A stretch of 64,000 nt of DNA. It comes from Chitinophaga pinensis. GTDB taxonomy: Bacteria; Bacteroidota; Bacteroidia; UBA7662. A program made the translations under genes and the position numbers. The DNA lies in the NCBI GenBank assembly GCA_945874665.1, contig CAMCHJ010000001.1, positions 1-64,000 on the forward strand. Reading direction: 5' to 3'. Positions 49,573-59,420 of this stretch are shown one piece after another (position 1 is the stretch's first letter; every line of letters starts with the position of its first letter). A model generated the notes under the pieces. It was not told the DNA's origin and did no database searches. It was given only the letters and a program-made list of their open reading frames with translations.

Positions 49573-50189
49573 ATTTTGGCGATGGTAGGCGCCAAATCGG
49601 TATTGCCAGGATGCAACAAGGTGTGCAAGCCCTCGGCCTGGGCTCCCAATAAATGGCCCGCCGAGTCGTCAATGAAAACGGTTTGGGAAGCTACAAATCC
49701 ATGCTGTTGCAATACGTGTGCAAAAGCATCGCGGTTAGGTTTGCGTTTACCGATGCGTTGCGAATAATGCAGCTCGTCGAAAAAGCTCTCTAAACGCGCT
49801 CCAGCATGCCTATCTGCAAAATCCTGCTCCAACGCATCCACATGTAAGTCGTTGGTATTACTGAGCAGCACGATGTTAAAATCGTTGCGCAAAGGCTGCA
49901 CCAGCTCCAATTGCGACAGCTGCACCTGGCCTAGAATGACATTCCATGCGTGCGCGTAAAAATCGTGTGCCAGCGTTGCGTCGAGCTCTTGCTGCAATGC
50001 AGTTAAAAACTGGTCGGTAGCCATTCCCCCCACCTCGTAGCAATCGAATAGGCCTTGCTGTTGCAGTTTTTGGAGGGAAGTCAACCCAGCCGGCCCCAGC
50101 TTTTCGACAATACGATCGGGAAAACGTTGCATATGCACGTCTATAAACAGTCCCCCTAAATCGAAAATGATGTTTTTAATTTTGGTCAT
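49554..50189 (-). CDS. HAD family hydrolase
   Basis: NIIFDLGGLFIDV; VLLSNTNDLH; IGKRKPNRDAFAHVL; FIDDSAGHLLGA. Confidence 0.9.
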   Translation of the reverse strand: MTKIKNIIFDLGGLFIDVHMQRFPDRIVEKLGPAGLTSLQKLQQQGLFDCYEVGGMATDQFLTALQQELDATLAHDFYAHAWNVILGQVQLSQLELVQPLRNDFNIVLLSNTNDLHVDALEQDFADRHAGARLESFFDELHYSQRIGKRKPNRDAFAHVLQQHGFVASQTVFIDDSAGHLLGAQAEGLHTLLHPGNTDLAPTIAKIKGMLV

Positions 50190-50540
50190 GGCCTTCCATC
50201 TGCACCGCAAATCACGCAAAAAGCACGAGCTTTGAGTAAAATTATTTTGATGGCTACTTTATGTCATCCTTTTCACTAAAGTGTGTGAAAAGTGCCTGAA
50301 GAAAACATCCCGTGGAAAGCCTATAAAGAAGTATAAAAGCTTTGCGAAAGGCGGGTAGATCCCTTGGATATCAAACTAAAAACGAAACCTTACAAGAAAG
50401 CCTCAAAAACTATACTGAATAAAGTTCGTCCATATACGAAATGCTTCATTCGGTTCCGTTTTGCAGCTTTTTTATGCAAATTGTATGCAAATGAAAAAGG
50501 GGCTACATTCTAAAGTGAACGTAACCCCTTCAAAACTATG

Positions 50541-50614
50541 TGGGCCCTGCTGGGCTCGAACCAGCGACCCTCTGATTATGAGTCAGATGCTCTAACCAGC
50601 TGAGCTAAGGGCCC
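50541..50614 (-). tRNA. tRNA with CAT anticodon (probably tRNA-Ile2, possibly elongator Met)
   Basis: Minus strand gggcccttagctcagctggttagagcatctgactCATaatcagagggtcgctggttcgagcccagcagggccca; 7-bp acceptor stem, CTCATAA anticodon loop, no encoded CCA. Confidence 0.92.
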
Positions 50615-50685
50615 TCAAGGGGATGGCAAAAGTAGCTAATGCCAACAGATTTTGCAATGAAGATTTTTGCAGGTGTACAAATTCT

Positions 50686-51192
50686 CTACGGCGCACCAAC
50701 ATCCACCAACAACAAATTCTCAACAGGTACTGTAATAAAAATCGATTGCTGTAGTATTTCGAGGTCAACACGCACCTTTTTATCGCCGGCCTTCTCCACC
50801 AATATGCCCTGCCGGCCTGCCATGGGCCCCGTTCGAATCTCCACCCGGTCGCCAGTCTTCAAATCCAAATCGCTGCTTTCCACTTCATAGCCCGTATCAA
50901 AAATCCGGCGCAGAAAATCCATTTGATCGTCAGGAATCTGGACGGCTTTGCGCTCAAAGGTTATAAAACGCACAATGCCGTACGTATTTAAAGTATCAAA
51001 ATACTGCGCTTCGGTAATGTGCACAAAAATATAAGACTTAAATACCGGCTCCTCCACCCATTTCACGCGGTCGCTCCACTGCTTGCGCAAGCGCTGCATC
51101 GGTAACCAATTTGCTATCTCCTGCTGGTCGAGATAATGCTTAGCCTTTTTTTCATACCGCGGCTTGGTGTAAGCCGCATACCATTTTTGCAT
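50686..51192 (-). CDS. UpxY-like / NusG-like transcription antiterminator
   Basis: WYAAYTKPRYEKKAKHYLDQQEIANWLPMQ; KOW-like GDRVEIRTGPMAGRQGILVE. Confidence 0.92.
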   Translation of the reverse strand: MQKWYAAYTKPRYEKKAKHYLDQQEIANWLPMQRLRKQWSDRVKWVEEPVFKSYIFVHITEAQYFDTLNTYGIVRFITFERKAVQIPDDQMDFLRRIFDTGYEVESSDLDLKTGDRVEIRTGPMAGRQGILVEKAGDKKVRVDLEILQQSIFITVPVENLLLVDVGAP

Positions 51193-51218
51193 AGAGAAGG
51201 TGGTTCTGGTGGGGTAAG

Positions 51219-52202
51219 TTAGATCGCCCGCGGAAACGAGCGTCCGTGGGCCTCTTTGTACAGCTCTTCTTCAGGCAACGATTTAAAGTAGTCGTAAGTA
51301 ATGCGCAACCCTTCGGCACGGTTTACCTTCGGCTCCCAGCCCAACAGCTTGCGCGCTAAAGTAATATCGGGCTGCCGCTGCTTCGGATCGTCTTTCGGCA
51401 GGTCTTTGTACACGATTTTTTGACTGGTACCGGTCAGTTTGATGATCTCCTCAGCAAATTCTTTGATGGTGATTTCAATCGGATTTCCAATGTTCACTGG
51501 TCCGGCATAATCGCTCTTTAACAGCCGATAAATGCCCTCTACCAAGTCATCTACATAACAAAACGAACGGGTTTGTGAGCCGTCTCCAAAAACCGTGAGG
51601 TCCTCCCCCCGCAACGCTTGGCCGATAAAAGCTGGCAAAGCTCGGCCATCATTGAGGCGCATGCGCGGTCCGTAAGTATTAAAGATGCGGATGATGCGGG
51701 TTTCAACGCCGTGGTAAGTATGATACGCCATGGTGATGGCTTCTTGGAAGCGCTTGGCTTCGTCGTAAACGCCCCGTGGCCCAACCGGGTTTACGTTGCC
51801 CCAGTATTCCTCAGTTTGTGGGTGCACCATCGGGTCGCCATACACTTCAGAGGTAGATGCCACCAAAATGCGCGCTTTTTTATCTTTGGCCAGGCCTAAT
51901 AAGTTGTGGGTGCCCAACGAACCTACTTTGAGGGTTTGGATAGGGATTTTAAGATAGTCGATCGGACTGGCCGGCGAAGCAAAATGCAATATTTCGTCGA
52001 GCTCACCAGCCACATGCACATATTTACTCACGTCGTGGTGGTGAAATTCAAAATTAGGGAGCTGCATCAAATGCTCAATATTACGCATGTCGCCTGTAAT
52101 CAGGTTGTCCATCCCAATTACATCGTAGCCTTCTTTGATAAAACGATCGCACAAATGTGAACCCAGAAAGCCGGCCGCGCCGGTAATTAAAATCCGTGGC
52201 AT
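51219..52202 (-). CDS. UDP-glucuronic acid decarboxylase-like SDR
   Basis: [49 protein letters not shown]. Confidence 0.9.
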   Translation of the reverse strand: MPRILITGAAGFLGSHLCDRFIKEGYDVIGMDNLITGDMRNIEHLMQLPNFEFHHHDVSKYVHVAGELDEILHFASPASPIDYLKIPIQTLKVGSLGTHNLLGLAKDKKARILVASTSEVYGDPMVHPQTEEYWGNVNPVGPRGVYDEAKRFQEAITMAYHTYHGVETRIIRIFNTYGPRMRLNDGRALPAFIGQALRGEDLTVFGDGSQTRSFCYVDDLVEGIYRLLKSDYAGPVNIGNPIEITIKEFAEEIIKLTGTSQKIVYKDLPKDDPKQRQPDITLARKLLGWEPKVNRAEGLRITYDYFKSLPEEELYKEAHGRSFPRAI

Positions 52203-52260
52203 AAGTTAAATTAGAGTTCAAAGATAGCCAATCCTGCGAAAAAGACGTAGGAATGTAGTG

Positions 52261-53337
52261 CTACAGCTCGATGTACTGGACAGCAGCATTGGTGGTGCCA
52301 AAAATGGCCTCGACCCGCTTTTTGTCTGTATCGGTTAAGAATATTTGGCCAAACCGTTCTTCTTGTACCAAGCGAAGCAAACTGCTCACCCGCTGCCCGT
52401 CGAGTTTTTCGAAGATGTCGTCGAGCAATAAAAAGGGCTTTTTGCCCGTCATCTCACTTAAAAAAATGCTTTGGGCGAGCTTGAGGCTGATGAGAAAGGA
52501 CTTTTGCTGCCCCTGCGAACCAAATCGCTTTACCGGATGGCCGTTGAGGGTAAACTGCAAATCGTCGCGGTGAATGCCCACGCTGCACCGCCCACTGGCC
52601 AGGTCGTCTCTGCCTGCCTGTTGCATGGCTTTGGCGGGCTCCGCGCCGTTAAAAGCACTCTCGTAGCGAATGCCCACCTGCTCCTTATCTCCCGAAATGC
52701 TGCGGTAAAGGGCTTCAAACAAAGGATTGTACTGGTCGAGCCAAGCCAACCGCTTGCTATACAAAGCCACATTCAAGGGCAGCAGCTGCATGTCAAGCAC
52801 ATCGAGTAGTGTAACATCCACCCGGCCGTCTTGCTTGTACTGCCGCAACAACGCCTGCTTTTGCTGCAAAATTTTGTTGTACCGCATCAAGACTAATAAA
52901 TATTCGCGGTCGGTTTGCGACAACAGCATATCGGCAAAACGTCGACGCACCTCACTGCCTTCATAAATCAAATCGAGGTCGGTAGGGGCAATCATCACCA
53001 CCGGAAACAAGCCAATGTGGTCGGCTAAACGATCATACACCACCCCGTTTTTTCGCAACACCTTTTTGCCTTGCTGCCAGGCGCAAAAAAGCTGGTTTGC
53101 GGTCTCCTCCTCCACTATTTGCGCTTGTAGATTAAAAAAATCTTCTCCAAAACGCACCAGCTGCTGGTCTTGCTGGTTGAAGTAACTGCGCGTCAAGCAC
53201 ATATAATGAATGGCGTCCAAAATATTGGTTTTACCAGTACCATTGGCGCCGGTAATGCTCACCACATCGGCATCAAAACGCCAGTCTTGCCGCTCGGCAA
53301 CACGATAATTCAACAAACCCAGGGACTTCAGCTTCAT
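52261..53337 (-). CDS. recF: DNA replication/repair protein RecF
   Basis: ITGANGTGKTNILDAIHYMCLTRSYF; GSQGQQKSFLISLKLAQ; LLLDDIFEKLD. Confidence 0.96.
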   Translation of the reverse strand: MKLKSLGLLNYRVAERQDWRFDADVVSITGANGTGKTNILDAIHYMCLTRSYFNQQDQQLVRFGEDFFNLQAQIVEEETANQLFCAWQQGKKVLRKNGVVYDRLADHIGLFPVVMIAPTDLDLIYEGSEVRRRFADMLLSQTDREYLLVLMRYNKILQQKQALLRQYKQDGRVDVTLLDVLDMQLLPLNVALYSKRLAWLDQYNPLFEALYRSISGDKEQVGIRYESAFNGAEPAKAMQQAGRDDLASGRCSVGIHRDDLQFTLNGHPVKRFGSQGQQKSFLISLKLAQSIFLSEMTGKKPFLLLDDIFEKLDGQRVSSLLRLVQEERFGQIFLTDTDKKRVEAIFGTTNAAVQYIEL

Positions 53338-53398
53338 CTAATCTTGCTCGGATAATAAAATAGGCCGTATATTAGCGGCTCGTTTCGAATTCAAATAC

Positions 53399-54394
53399 AT
53401 GGCAAAGGCGAAAGTTACAAAAGAAACCTACCTGAAGTGGTATGAAAGCATGCAGTTGATCCGCCGTTTTGAAGAAAAATGTGCGCAACTGTACGGACAA
53501 CAGAAAATTAAAGGCTTTTTGCACCTTTATATAGGACAAGAGGCCATCGTGGCAGGCACCTATTCGGTGATCACGCCCGAAGATTCGGTGATTACCGCTT
53601 ACCGCGACCACGGGCACGCCCTGGCTTCGGGTATGTCGGCCGACTCGGTGATGGCTGAAATGTATGGCAAAATCACCGGCTGCTCCAAAGGCAAAGGCGG
53701 TTCGATGCACATGTTTAGCAAGGAGCACCGCAATTTTGGAGGTCATGGCATTGTAGGTGGACAAATTCCCCTCGGCGCCGGCATTGCCTTCGCTGAAAAA
53801 TACAACGGCACCAAAAATGTAAACGTATGCTATATGGGTGATGGTGCGGTGCGTCAAGGCGCTCTGCACGAAACCTTTAACATGGCCATGTTGTGGAAAC
53901 TGCCAGTGGTTTTTGTGGTAGAAAATAACTTCTACGCCATGGGTACCTCTTTGGAGCGCACCACCAACTTGCGTGATATTTATAAGATGGGCTTGGCCTA
54001 CGACATGCCTTCGAAGTGGGTTGATGGCATGAGCTGCGAGGCAGTGCATGAGGCCATGGAAGAAGCCGTTGAGCGTGCGCGCAAAGGCGACGGCCCTACC
54101 TTCCTGGAAATTCGCACCTACCGTTTCCGCGGTCACTCCATGAGCGACCCTGCGAAATACCGTAGCAAAGAGGAATTGGAAGATTACCGTGCTCAGGACC
54201 CCATCGTGGTAACCCGCGCCACCATCCTCAAAAAGAAATACGCCACCGAAGCCGAACTCGATGTCATCGACGAAAAAATCGAAGAAGTAGTGAAAGCTTC
54301 TGTGGAATTTGCAGAAAACAGTCCCATCCCTGACGAATCAGAGCTGTACACAGATGTGTATTTGCAGGAGGACTATCCATTTATAATGGACTAA
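53399..54394 (+). CDS. pdhA: Pyruvate dehydrogenase E1 component subunit alpha
   Basis: MQLIRRFEEKCAQLYGQQKIKGFLHLYIGQEA; GDGAVRQGALHETFNMAMLWKLPVVFVVENN. Confidence 0.96.
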   Translation: MAKAKVTKETYLKWYESMQLIRRFEEKCAQLYGQQKIKGFLHLYIGQEAIVAGTYSVITPEDSVITAYRDHGHALASGMSADSVMAEMYGKITGCSKGKGGSMHMFSKEHRNFGGHGIVGGQIPLGAGIAFAEKYNGTKNVNVCYMGDGAVRQGALHETFNMAMLWKLPVVFVVENNFYAMGTSLERTTNLRDIYKMGLAYDMPSKWVDGMSCEAVHEAMEEAVERARKGDGPTFLEIRTYRFRGHSMSDPAKYRSKEELEDYRAQDPIVVTRATILKKKYATEAELDVIDEKIEEVVKASVEFAENSPIPDESELYTDVYLQEDYPFIMD

Positions 54395-54428
54395 TTTATT
54401 GGCTTATTAACCTATTTATAGCAACACA

Positions 54429-55130
54429 ATGGCAAAGCAAGATCAAGGATCAGAGAATCCTTTTGATTTCGGACTCGAAAACCTCGACATCCAAAACACC
54501 CTCGGCAAATCTGAGCGGTTTTTCGAAAAGTACAAACAGCTATTAATCGGCGTATTCGGCGGTTTGATTGTTGTAATTGGCTTGGTATACTACGTAAACG
54601 CTGTTTACCTCCCCAACCAGCAAGAAGAGGCCCAAAACCTCATGTATGTAGCCGAGCGTTATTTTGAAAACGACAGTCTGAGCCTCGCTGTAAACGGCGA
54701 CGGCAACTTCCCTGGCTTCGAAGAAATAGCCGACGATTATGGCTGGACGCGCGCTGGCAAACTGGCCCATTATTATGCCGGCATCAGCTATTTGCGGATG
54801 GAGCAATTCGAAGACGCCATCGACCACCTCAAAAAATTCAGCACCAATGAGCCGATCATCGGTAGCATTGCTTTAGGTGCTACTGGAGATGCGTATTTGG
54901 AGTTAGGTGAGCAAGACAAAGCACTCGACTACTACCTCAAAGCAGCTTCAAAAGAAGAAAACGACTTCACCACGCCTGTTTACTTGATGCGTGCCGGTGA
55001 ATTAGCCGAGTCGCTTGGCAACAAGAAAAAAGCATTGGAGTTGTACGAGCAAATTTTGGCCGACTACAAGAACACTGCCGAAGGCCAAGCTGTTGAAAAG
55101 TACATTGCCCGTTTGAACGCGAGCAAATAA
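54429..55130 (+). CDS. Tetratricopeptide repeat protein, single N-terminal TM
   Basis: TM segment LLIGVFGGLIVVIGLVYYVNAV; TPR repeats (AHYYAGISYLRMEQFEDAIDHLKKF). Confidence 0.85.
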   Translation: MAKQDQGSENPFDFGLENLDIQNTLGKSERFFEKYKQLLIGVFGGLIVVIGLVYYVNAVYLPNQQEEAQNLMYVAERYFENDSLSLAVNGDGNFPGFEEIADDYGWTRAGKLAHYYAGISYLRMEQFEDAIDHLKKFSTNEPIIGSIALGATGDAYLELGEQDKALDYYLKAASKEENDFTTPVYLMRAGELAESLGNKKKALELYEQILADYKNTAEGQAVEKYIARLNASK

Positions 55131-55132
55131 AT

Positions 55133-55621
55133 ATGGCCACTGCCCTCAAAAATTTATCCGAATACGAGGCTTTTGAGCTCAAAAATGCGGCTAAATACCG
55201 CATAGGCATTGTCACCGCCGAATGGAACGAGCACATCACCAGTGCCCTCGAGCAAGGGGCACTGGAGGTGCTGCGCCAGCAAGGCATCCAGCCCAAAAAT
55301 GTTAAAGCCGTTAGCGTACCAGGCAGCTACGAACTGCCGTTAGCAGCGCAATGGCTGTGCACCGAGTTCAAAGCCGATGCCGTGATTGCCATCGGTTGCT
55401 TGATCAAGGGCGAAACACCACATTTCGAATACATCAGCGAATCAGTAGCCCATGGCCTCATGGAGCTCAACCTCAAACACAGCATTCCCTTTGCTTTTGG
55501 GGTTATTACCGTACTCACCGAGCAGCAAGCCCTAGATCGCGCTGGCGGCATCCACGGGAACAAAGGCACCGAAGCCGCGGTTACCGTACTGCGCATGTTA
55601 CAATTAAAAGAAGGTCTGTAA
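55133..55621 (+). CDS. ribH: 6,7-dimethyl-8-ribityllumazine synthase
   Basis: IGIVTAEWNEHIT; VPGSYELPLAAQ; IAIGCLIKGETPHFEYI; GNKGTEAA. Confidence 0.96.
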   Translation: MATALKNLSEYEAFELKNAAKYRIGIVTAEWNEHITSALEQGALEVLRQQGIQPKNVKAVSVPGSYELPLAAQWLCTEFKADAVIAIGCLIKGETPHFEYISESVAHGLMELNLKHSIPFAFGVITVLTEQQALDRAGGIHGNKGTEAAVTVLRMLQLKEGL

Positions 55622-55719
55622 TCAGGCCTTTTTTTAATCCTATTGACGCCAGCTATTTTGTCGTTTACGCGTATTTGCTATATTTGACCACGGCCAATTC
55701 TTAAAAGGCTCCCCTCCTC

Positions 55720-56232
55720 ATGAAAAAAAGACACATACTCTACGCCCTGTTGCTGCTCGTAGCGGCGGCCTGCGGCGGTCCCACCGAGTCGGTTGAACGC
55801 CAAACAGAGAACCTCGTGCTCACGGCAGAAGGGCCTTTGTACGATGGTTCAAATACCGCGACTTACACTTGGCCAGTTGATTTGAACGCGCTTTTGGGAG
55901 AAGGCTACACCGCTGCCGACATCGCCAAAGTACGCATTACCGGCATTCGCATCACCGCTGTTAACCCCGATAACTTGAGCCTCGTAAACGACATCACCTT
56001 TCAACTCGCTGGAAGTGGTGTAGCCATGCAAAAAGTTGGCTTTTTGAACCCCCTTCCTGCCGATGCCAACAGCATTGAGCTGGTGGTGGCCGACGAACAG
56101 GAAGGTTTAGAAGCCTTTTTTGGTTTGAATGAAATTACGCTGGTATCCGACTTAAACCTGACGCAGGAGTTTGAAGGCAACCTCGAGTTAAATGCACAAA
56201 TCACCTTTAATTTCGACCTAAAATCTAAATAA
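55720..56232 (+). CDS. Hypothetical lipoprotein
   Basis: MKKRHILYALLLLVAAACGGPTE lipobox. Confidence 0.6.
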   Translation: MKKRHILYALLLLVAAACGGPTESVERQTENLVLTAEGPLYDGSNTATYTWPVDLNALLGEGYTAADIAKVRITGIRITAVNPDNLSLVNDITFQLAGSGVAMQKVGFLNPLPADANSIELVVADEQEGLEAFFGLNEITLVSDLNLTQEFEGNLELNAQITFNFDLKSK

Positions 56233-56240
56233 AACGCATC

Positions 56241-56708
56241 ATGAAAAAGACCTTCGCCCTTTTGTTTGCGCTTACTTTTGCGCTTTTCACCCAAACCGAT
56301 TCATTACACTCACAAGATGCACAAGCAGATTTGCTGGTAGGCGTGTGGGAGCCATCACATGGCAAAGCTCGCGTTAAAATCGATAAGATTGCCGACAAAT
56401 ATTATGGCAAAATTGTATGGCTTAAAGAGCCCAACGATCCAGAAAAAGGCACGCCTAAAGTCGATAAGAACAACCCCGATGAGTCGATGCGCGCCGTGGC
56501 CCTCAAAGGCTACCGACTGTTAAAAGACTTTACCTACCAAGGCAAGCGTGAGTGGGCCGATGGCACTATTTACGACCCTGAAAACGGCAATACGTACAGC
56601 TGTGTAATCAAGGCTACCGACGACAATACCCTCGACATCCGCGGTTACATTGGCGTAAAGACCTTTGGCCGTACCGACGTTTGGAAGCGTGTAGCCATCA
56701 AAAAGTAG
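56241..56708 (+). CDS. DUF2147 domain-containing secreted protein
   Basis: Signal peptide; GVWEPSHGKARVKIDKIADKYYGKIVWLKEPND; WADGTIYDPENGNTYSC. Confidence 0.9.
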   Translation: MKKTFALLFALTFALFTQTDSLHSQDAQADLLVGVWEPSHGKARVKIDKIADKYYGKIVWLKEPNDPEKGTPKVDKNNPDESMRAVALKGYRLLKDFTYQGKREWADGTIYDPENGNTYSCVIKATDDNTLDIRGYIGVKTFGRTDVWKRVAIKK

Positions 56709-56715
56709 AAAAGAG

Positions 56716-57822
56716 ATGACGAAAAAACACTATTTACTGGCTGGATTACTGGCCTTTGCCTCGGTGGCACAGGCCCAGGTTACCGGCCAAGAGGAGGAGG
56801 ATGATACCGACTATGGCACTGTTGAGCTGGTAGACGGCGGCAAAACCAAAACCTACGCCAATTCGCGCATCGTAGGAACTGCTCCACAACGCTTTGTAAG
56901 CGTGGGTTGGGATGTACAGGGGCCCTATGACATGACTTTTTCGCCTATTGGCAGTCATCCAGAGGGCACCGAGTTTGCGGCCAACCAATTAGCCACCGGT
57001 CGCGCCCAATACACAGGTGGTTTCCGTTTAAATGCCAATATTCCCGTTATTTCGCGTAACAATTTGGTATGGCAAATGGGCGCCACCTATTGGGATACCC
57101 GCTACAACATCACCGATATTGCAGGTGACTCTACGATGGCATCTGGTAAAGATGTGCTCAACGCGCTCAACCAAAACGGCCTACGCACCGGCGGTATCAA
57201 TACCACTATTTATAAGCCTTTAGGTGAATACAGCTTTGTACTCGTGCAAGCTTCGGTAGACATGAGCGGCGATTACGGCTTGGGTTTGCAAAACGAAGTG
57301 CGCACCTCTGTTGCTGCTTTGTGGGGAAAACGCCCTAACGACCGCAAACAGTGGGCCGTGGGTTTGTCGCGCACCTACCGCGTAGGCGCCATGAACTACA
57401 TTCCGATATTTTTGTACAACTGGACCGCCCCCAACCGCAAATGGGGCATTGAAGCTTTATTGCCGGCAAGAGGTGCCGTTCGCTACAACATCGACCGCAA
57501 GAGTTTGATCATGGCCGGATTTGAGCTAGAAGGACAAAGCTATCGTTTGAACGGGTTGTCGATGATCAGATCTTCTACAGAAAGCCTCGAAATACGCCGT
57601 GGAGAACTCCGCCCGCGACTCGAATACATGCGCCAACTCACTGGCTACTTTTGGCTAGGCGTACAAGCAGGTTATCGCCTCAACTACAGCTTCGATGCCG
57701 ATTTACTTCCTAACGGTAAAGAGTTTTTTAGAGGGTTTACTGGTAAACAGCCCTTTGCTATGCTCAACAGCTTAGGCAGCGCGCCTTACGCACAAATCAC
57801 CATTAATTTTGTGAGTCCGTAA
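56716..57822 (+). CDS. Outer membrane beta-barrel protein (DUF6268-like)
   Basis: Signal peptide and beta-barrel pattern; RKWGIEALLPARGAVRYNIDRKSLIMAGFELEG. Confidence 0.65.
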   Translation: MTKKHYLLAGLLAFASVAQAQVTGQEEEDDTDYGTVELVDGGKTKTYANSRIVGTAPQRFVSVGWDVQGPYDMTFSPIGSHPEGTEFAANQLATGRAQYTGGFRLNANIPVISRNNLVWQMGATYWDTRYNITDIAGDSTMASGKDVLNALNQNGLRTGGINTTIYKPLGEYSFVLVQASVDMSGDYGLGLQNEVRTSVAALWGKRPNDRKQWAVGLSRTYRVGAMNYIPIFLYNWTAPNRKWGIEALLPARGAVRYNIDRKSLIMAGFELEGQSYRLNGLSMIRSSTESLEIRRGELRPRLEYMRQLTGYFWLGVQAGYRLNYSFDADLLPNGKEFFRGFTGKQPFAMLNSLGSAPYAQITINFVSP

Positions 57823-57841
57823 GTTAAACCCCAAACCTATG

Positions 57842-57875
57842 AGCCGCTTTTCTAACCAAAAGCGGCTTTTTTTTT
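57842..57875. terminator. Rho-independent terminator
   Basis: agccgctttt/aaaagcggct hairpin followed by a T-run. Confidence 0.9.
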
Positions 57876-57887
57876 GCACCATTGGCA

Positions 57888-59084
57888 CTAAAACCGCTGA
57901 AACTCACACACCACACAAATACCCAGCCCGCTGGCATCTTTCGTAAAAAACAAACGGGCATCATCGCCGTCTGGCATTTTTAGCACTTTGCGGATGGCCG
58001 CCACCTCCAAAAAGAAATCGCGCTTGGCCATGTGCACCTTTTTGATTCCTTGGGCTTGAAAGTAAGTCTGCAGCACCTTCGGCTTGTACGGCAAAACGGC
58101 TTTGATCACAAACTGCCGGCCAGGATAACCATCGAGCCAATACGGAAGCAAATAATACGCAGCCTGACTGTTAAACGCCTTTAAACCCGCCCTTGCGGCA
58201 TGTGCTTTGTCGAGGCGCAATTTAGTAAGTCCCGCATGCGGCTCCAGCAAATACATGCCCGGGGCAGCACCAGTGATTTCTGGCACTCCAGCTGCCGAAC
58301 TGCTGTTAAACCGATCGGCCACTGCTCCTGTTTTACCCAGCAAAACCGCCTCGTAAGTAGTTTCTCCTGCAAATCCAGGCTCAAGCTCAAAAAGCAATTC
58401 CTTCAATTCATCTTGCCAGCAAATGGCATACACTGTTTTGGGCGTGCCAAGTTGCAAGCTGCAAGCAGTTACATCGGCCATGGGCGAGGCCTTGATCCAA
58501 ACGCGACTAAATTTGCTGAGCAGCTGGGGCAGCAGGAGGTTGATATCGGGACTGCTCGCCGAAAAATCATACACCCGTTGGCCACCTGGCCGGCGATCAG
58601 GATCTAAATAAACCGTGCCCCCAGCCGCTAGCTGCTGCAAAACCTCCTCAGCTTTACCTTCAAATACCTGCACCTGTGCGTGCTGGGCAAAATTAAACCG
58701 CAGCAGGGCGGCATGTTCGGCATCGGCCTCTACCAGCTGCAGCTGCTTGGCTGCTTTGGCCATAAAATAGGCATCTACACCTGCCCCAGCCGTTAAATCG
58801 GTAAACAGCTCAGCCGCCATCAAGCCCGCCTTGAAACGCGCCACCGCTTCTGCCGTGCTCTGCTCGTAACTTTTGGTGGTAAAAAGCCACTGCTGGGCAG
58901 CTAAAGTGGGCATTTTTACCACAGTCTTTTGCTGCAACTGCATTTGCTCAAGCACATACTTAGCCTCGGTGCCAAACTCCTTGGCAGCCAGATTTATAAG
59001 CTTTGTTTCGGATGTAGCCAATTCGTTTTGCATAAAACTCTTGGCTTTTGCTGTAGATAATGTGGATATGCGATCAGTGCTCAT
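57888..59084 (-). CDS. Class I SAM-dependent methyltransferase, THUMP-like domain
   Basis: TAGAGVDAYFMAKAAKQLQLVEADAEHAALLRFNF; YLDPDRRPGGQRVYDF; C-terminal KKVHMAKRDFFLEVAAIRKVLKMPDGDDARLFF. Confidence 0.85.
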   Translation of the reverse strand: MSTDRISTLSTAKAKSFMQNELATSETKLINLAAKEFGTEAKYVLEQMQLQQKTVVKMPTLAAQQWLFTTKSYEQSTAEAVARFKAGLMAAELFTDLTAGAGVDAYFMAKAAKQLQLVEADAEHAALLRFNFAQHAQVQVFEGKAEEVLQQLAAGGTVYLDPDRRPGGQRVYDFSASSPDINLLLPQLLSKFSRVWIKASPMADVTACSLQLGTPKTVYAICWQDELKELLFELEPGFAGETTYEAVLLGKTGAVADRFNSSSAAGVPEITGAAPGMYLLEPHAGLTKLRLDKAHAARAGLKAFNSQAAYYLLPYWLDGYPGRQFVIKAVLPYKPKVLQTYFQAQGIKKVHMAKRDFFLEVAAIRKVLKMPDGDDARLFFTKDASGLGICVVCEFQRF

Positions 59085-59116
59085 GTATAATTAAAAAAAA
59101 TAGCGTTATTTGTAGG

Positions 59117-59296
59117 ATGCGATTCGCCGAAAAACGATTTTTGTGCTTCGCCCTGATTGCATGCTTGGGTTTTGCTGCTTGCCAGAAAGACACCTGCCCC
59201 GCCTTCGAAACAAACGAAAAGCGGTTCAGCAAAAAGGCGAAGGCTAAAAAAAAGTTATACTCGAAAGATCGGGACCTCTTTGGCAATAAACGATAA
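59117..59296 (+). CDS. Small lipoprotein (59 aa) with CPAF motif
   Basis: MRFAEKRFLCFALIACLGFAACQKDTCPAFETNEKRF...; lipobox GFAAC. Confidence 0.65.
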   Translation: MRFAEKRFLCFALIACLGFAACQKDTCPAFETNEKRFSKKAKAKKKLYSKDRDLFGNKR

Positions 59297-59300
59297 AGAA

Positions 59301-59420
59301 ATGAAAAAGCTAGTTTTAATCGCTGTAGTATTGTTGGCTGGTGCCGCCATGAGCGCTTGCAACCGCAATGCTTGCCCTGCTTTTACGCAGGTAGAAACTC
59401 CTGCTGAGGCACGCGCTTAA
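59301..59420 (+). CDS. Small lipoprotein (39 aa) with CPAF motif
   Basis: MKKLVLIAVVLLAGAAMSACNRNACPAFTQVETPAEARA; lipobox AMSAC; 5 nt after the upstream paralog-like ORF. Confidence 0.65.
   Translation: MKKLVLIAVVLLAGAAMSACNRNACPAFTQVETPAEARA

Noticed and set aside
53372-54136. 254-aa minus-strand ORF
   Set aside because: Antisense to pdhA; His/Phe-rich translation typical of a shadow ORF.
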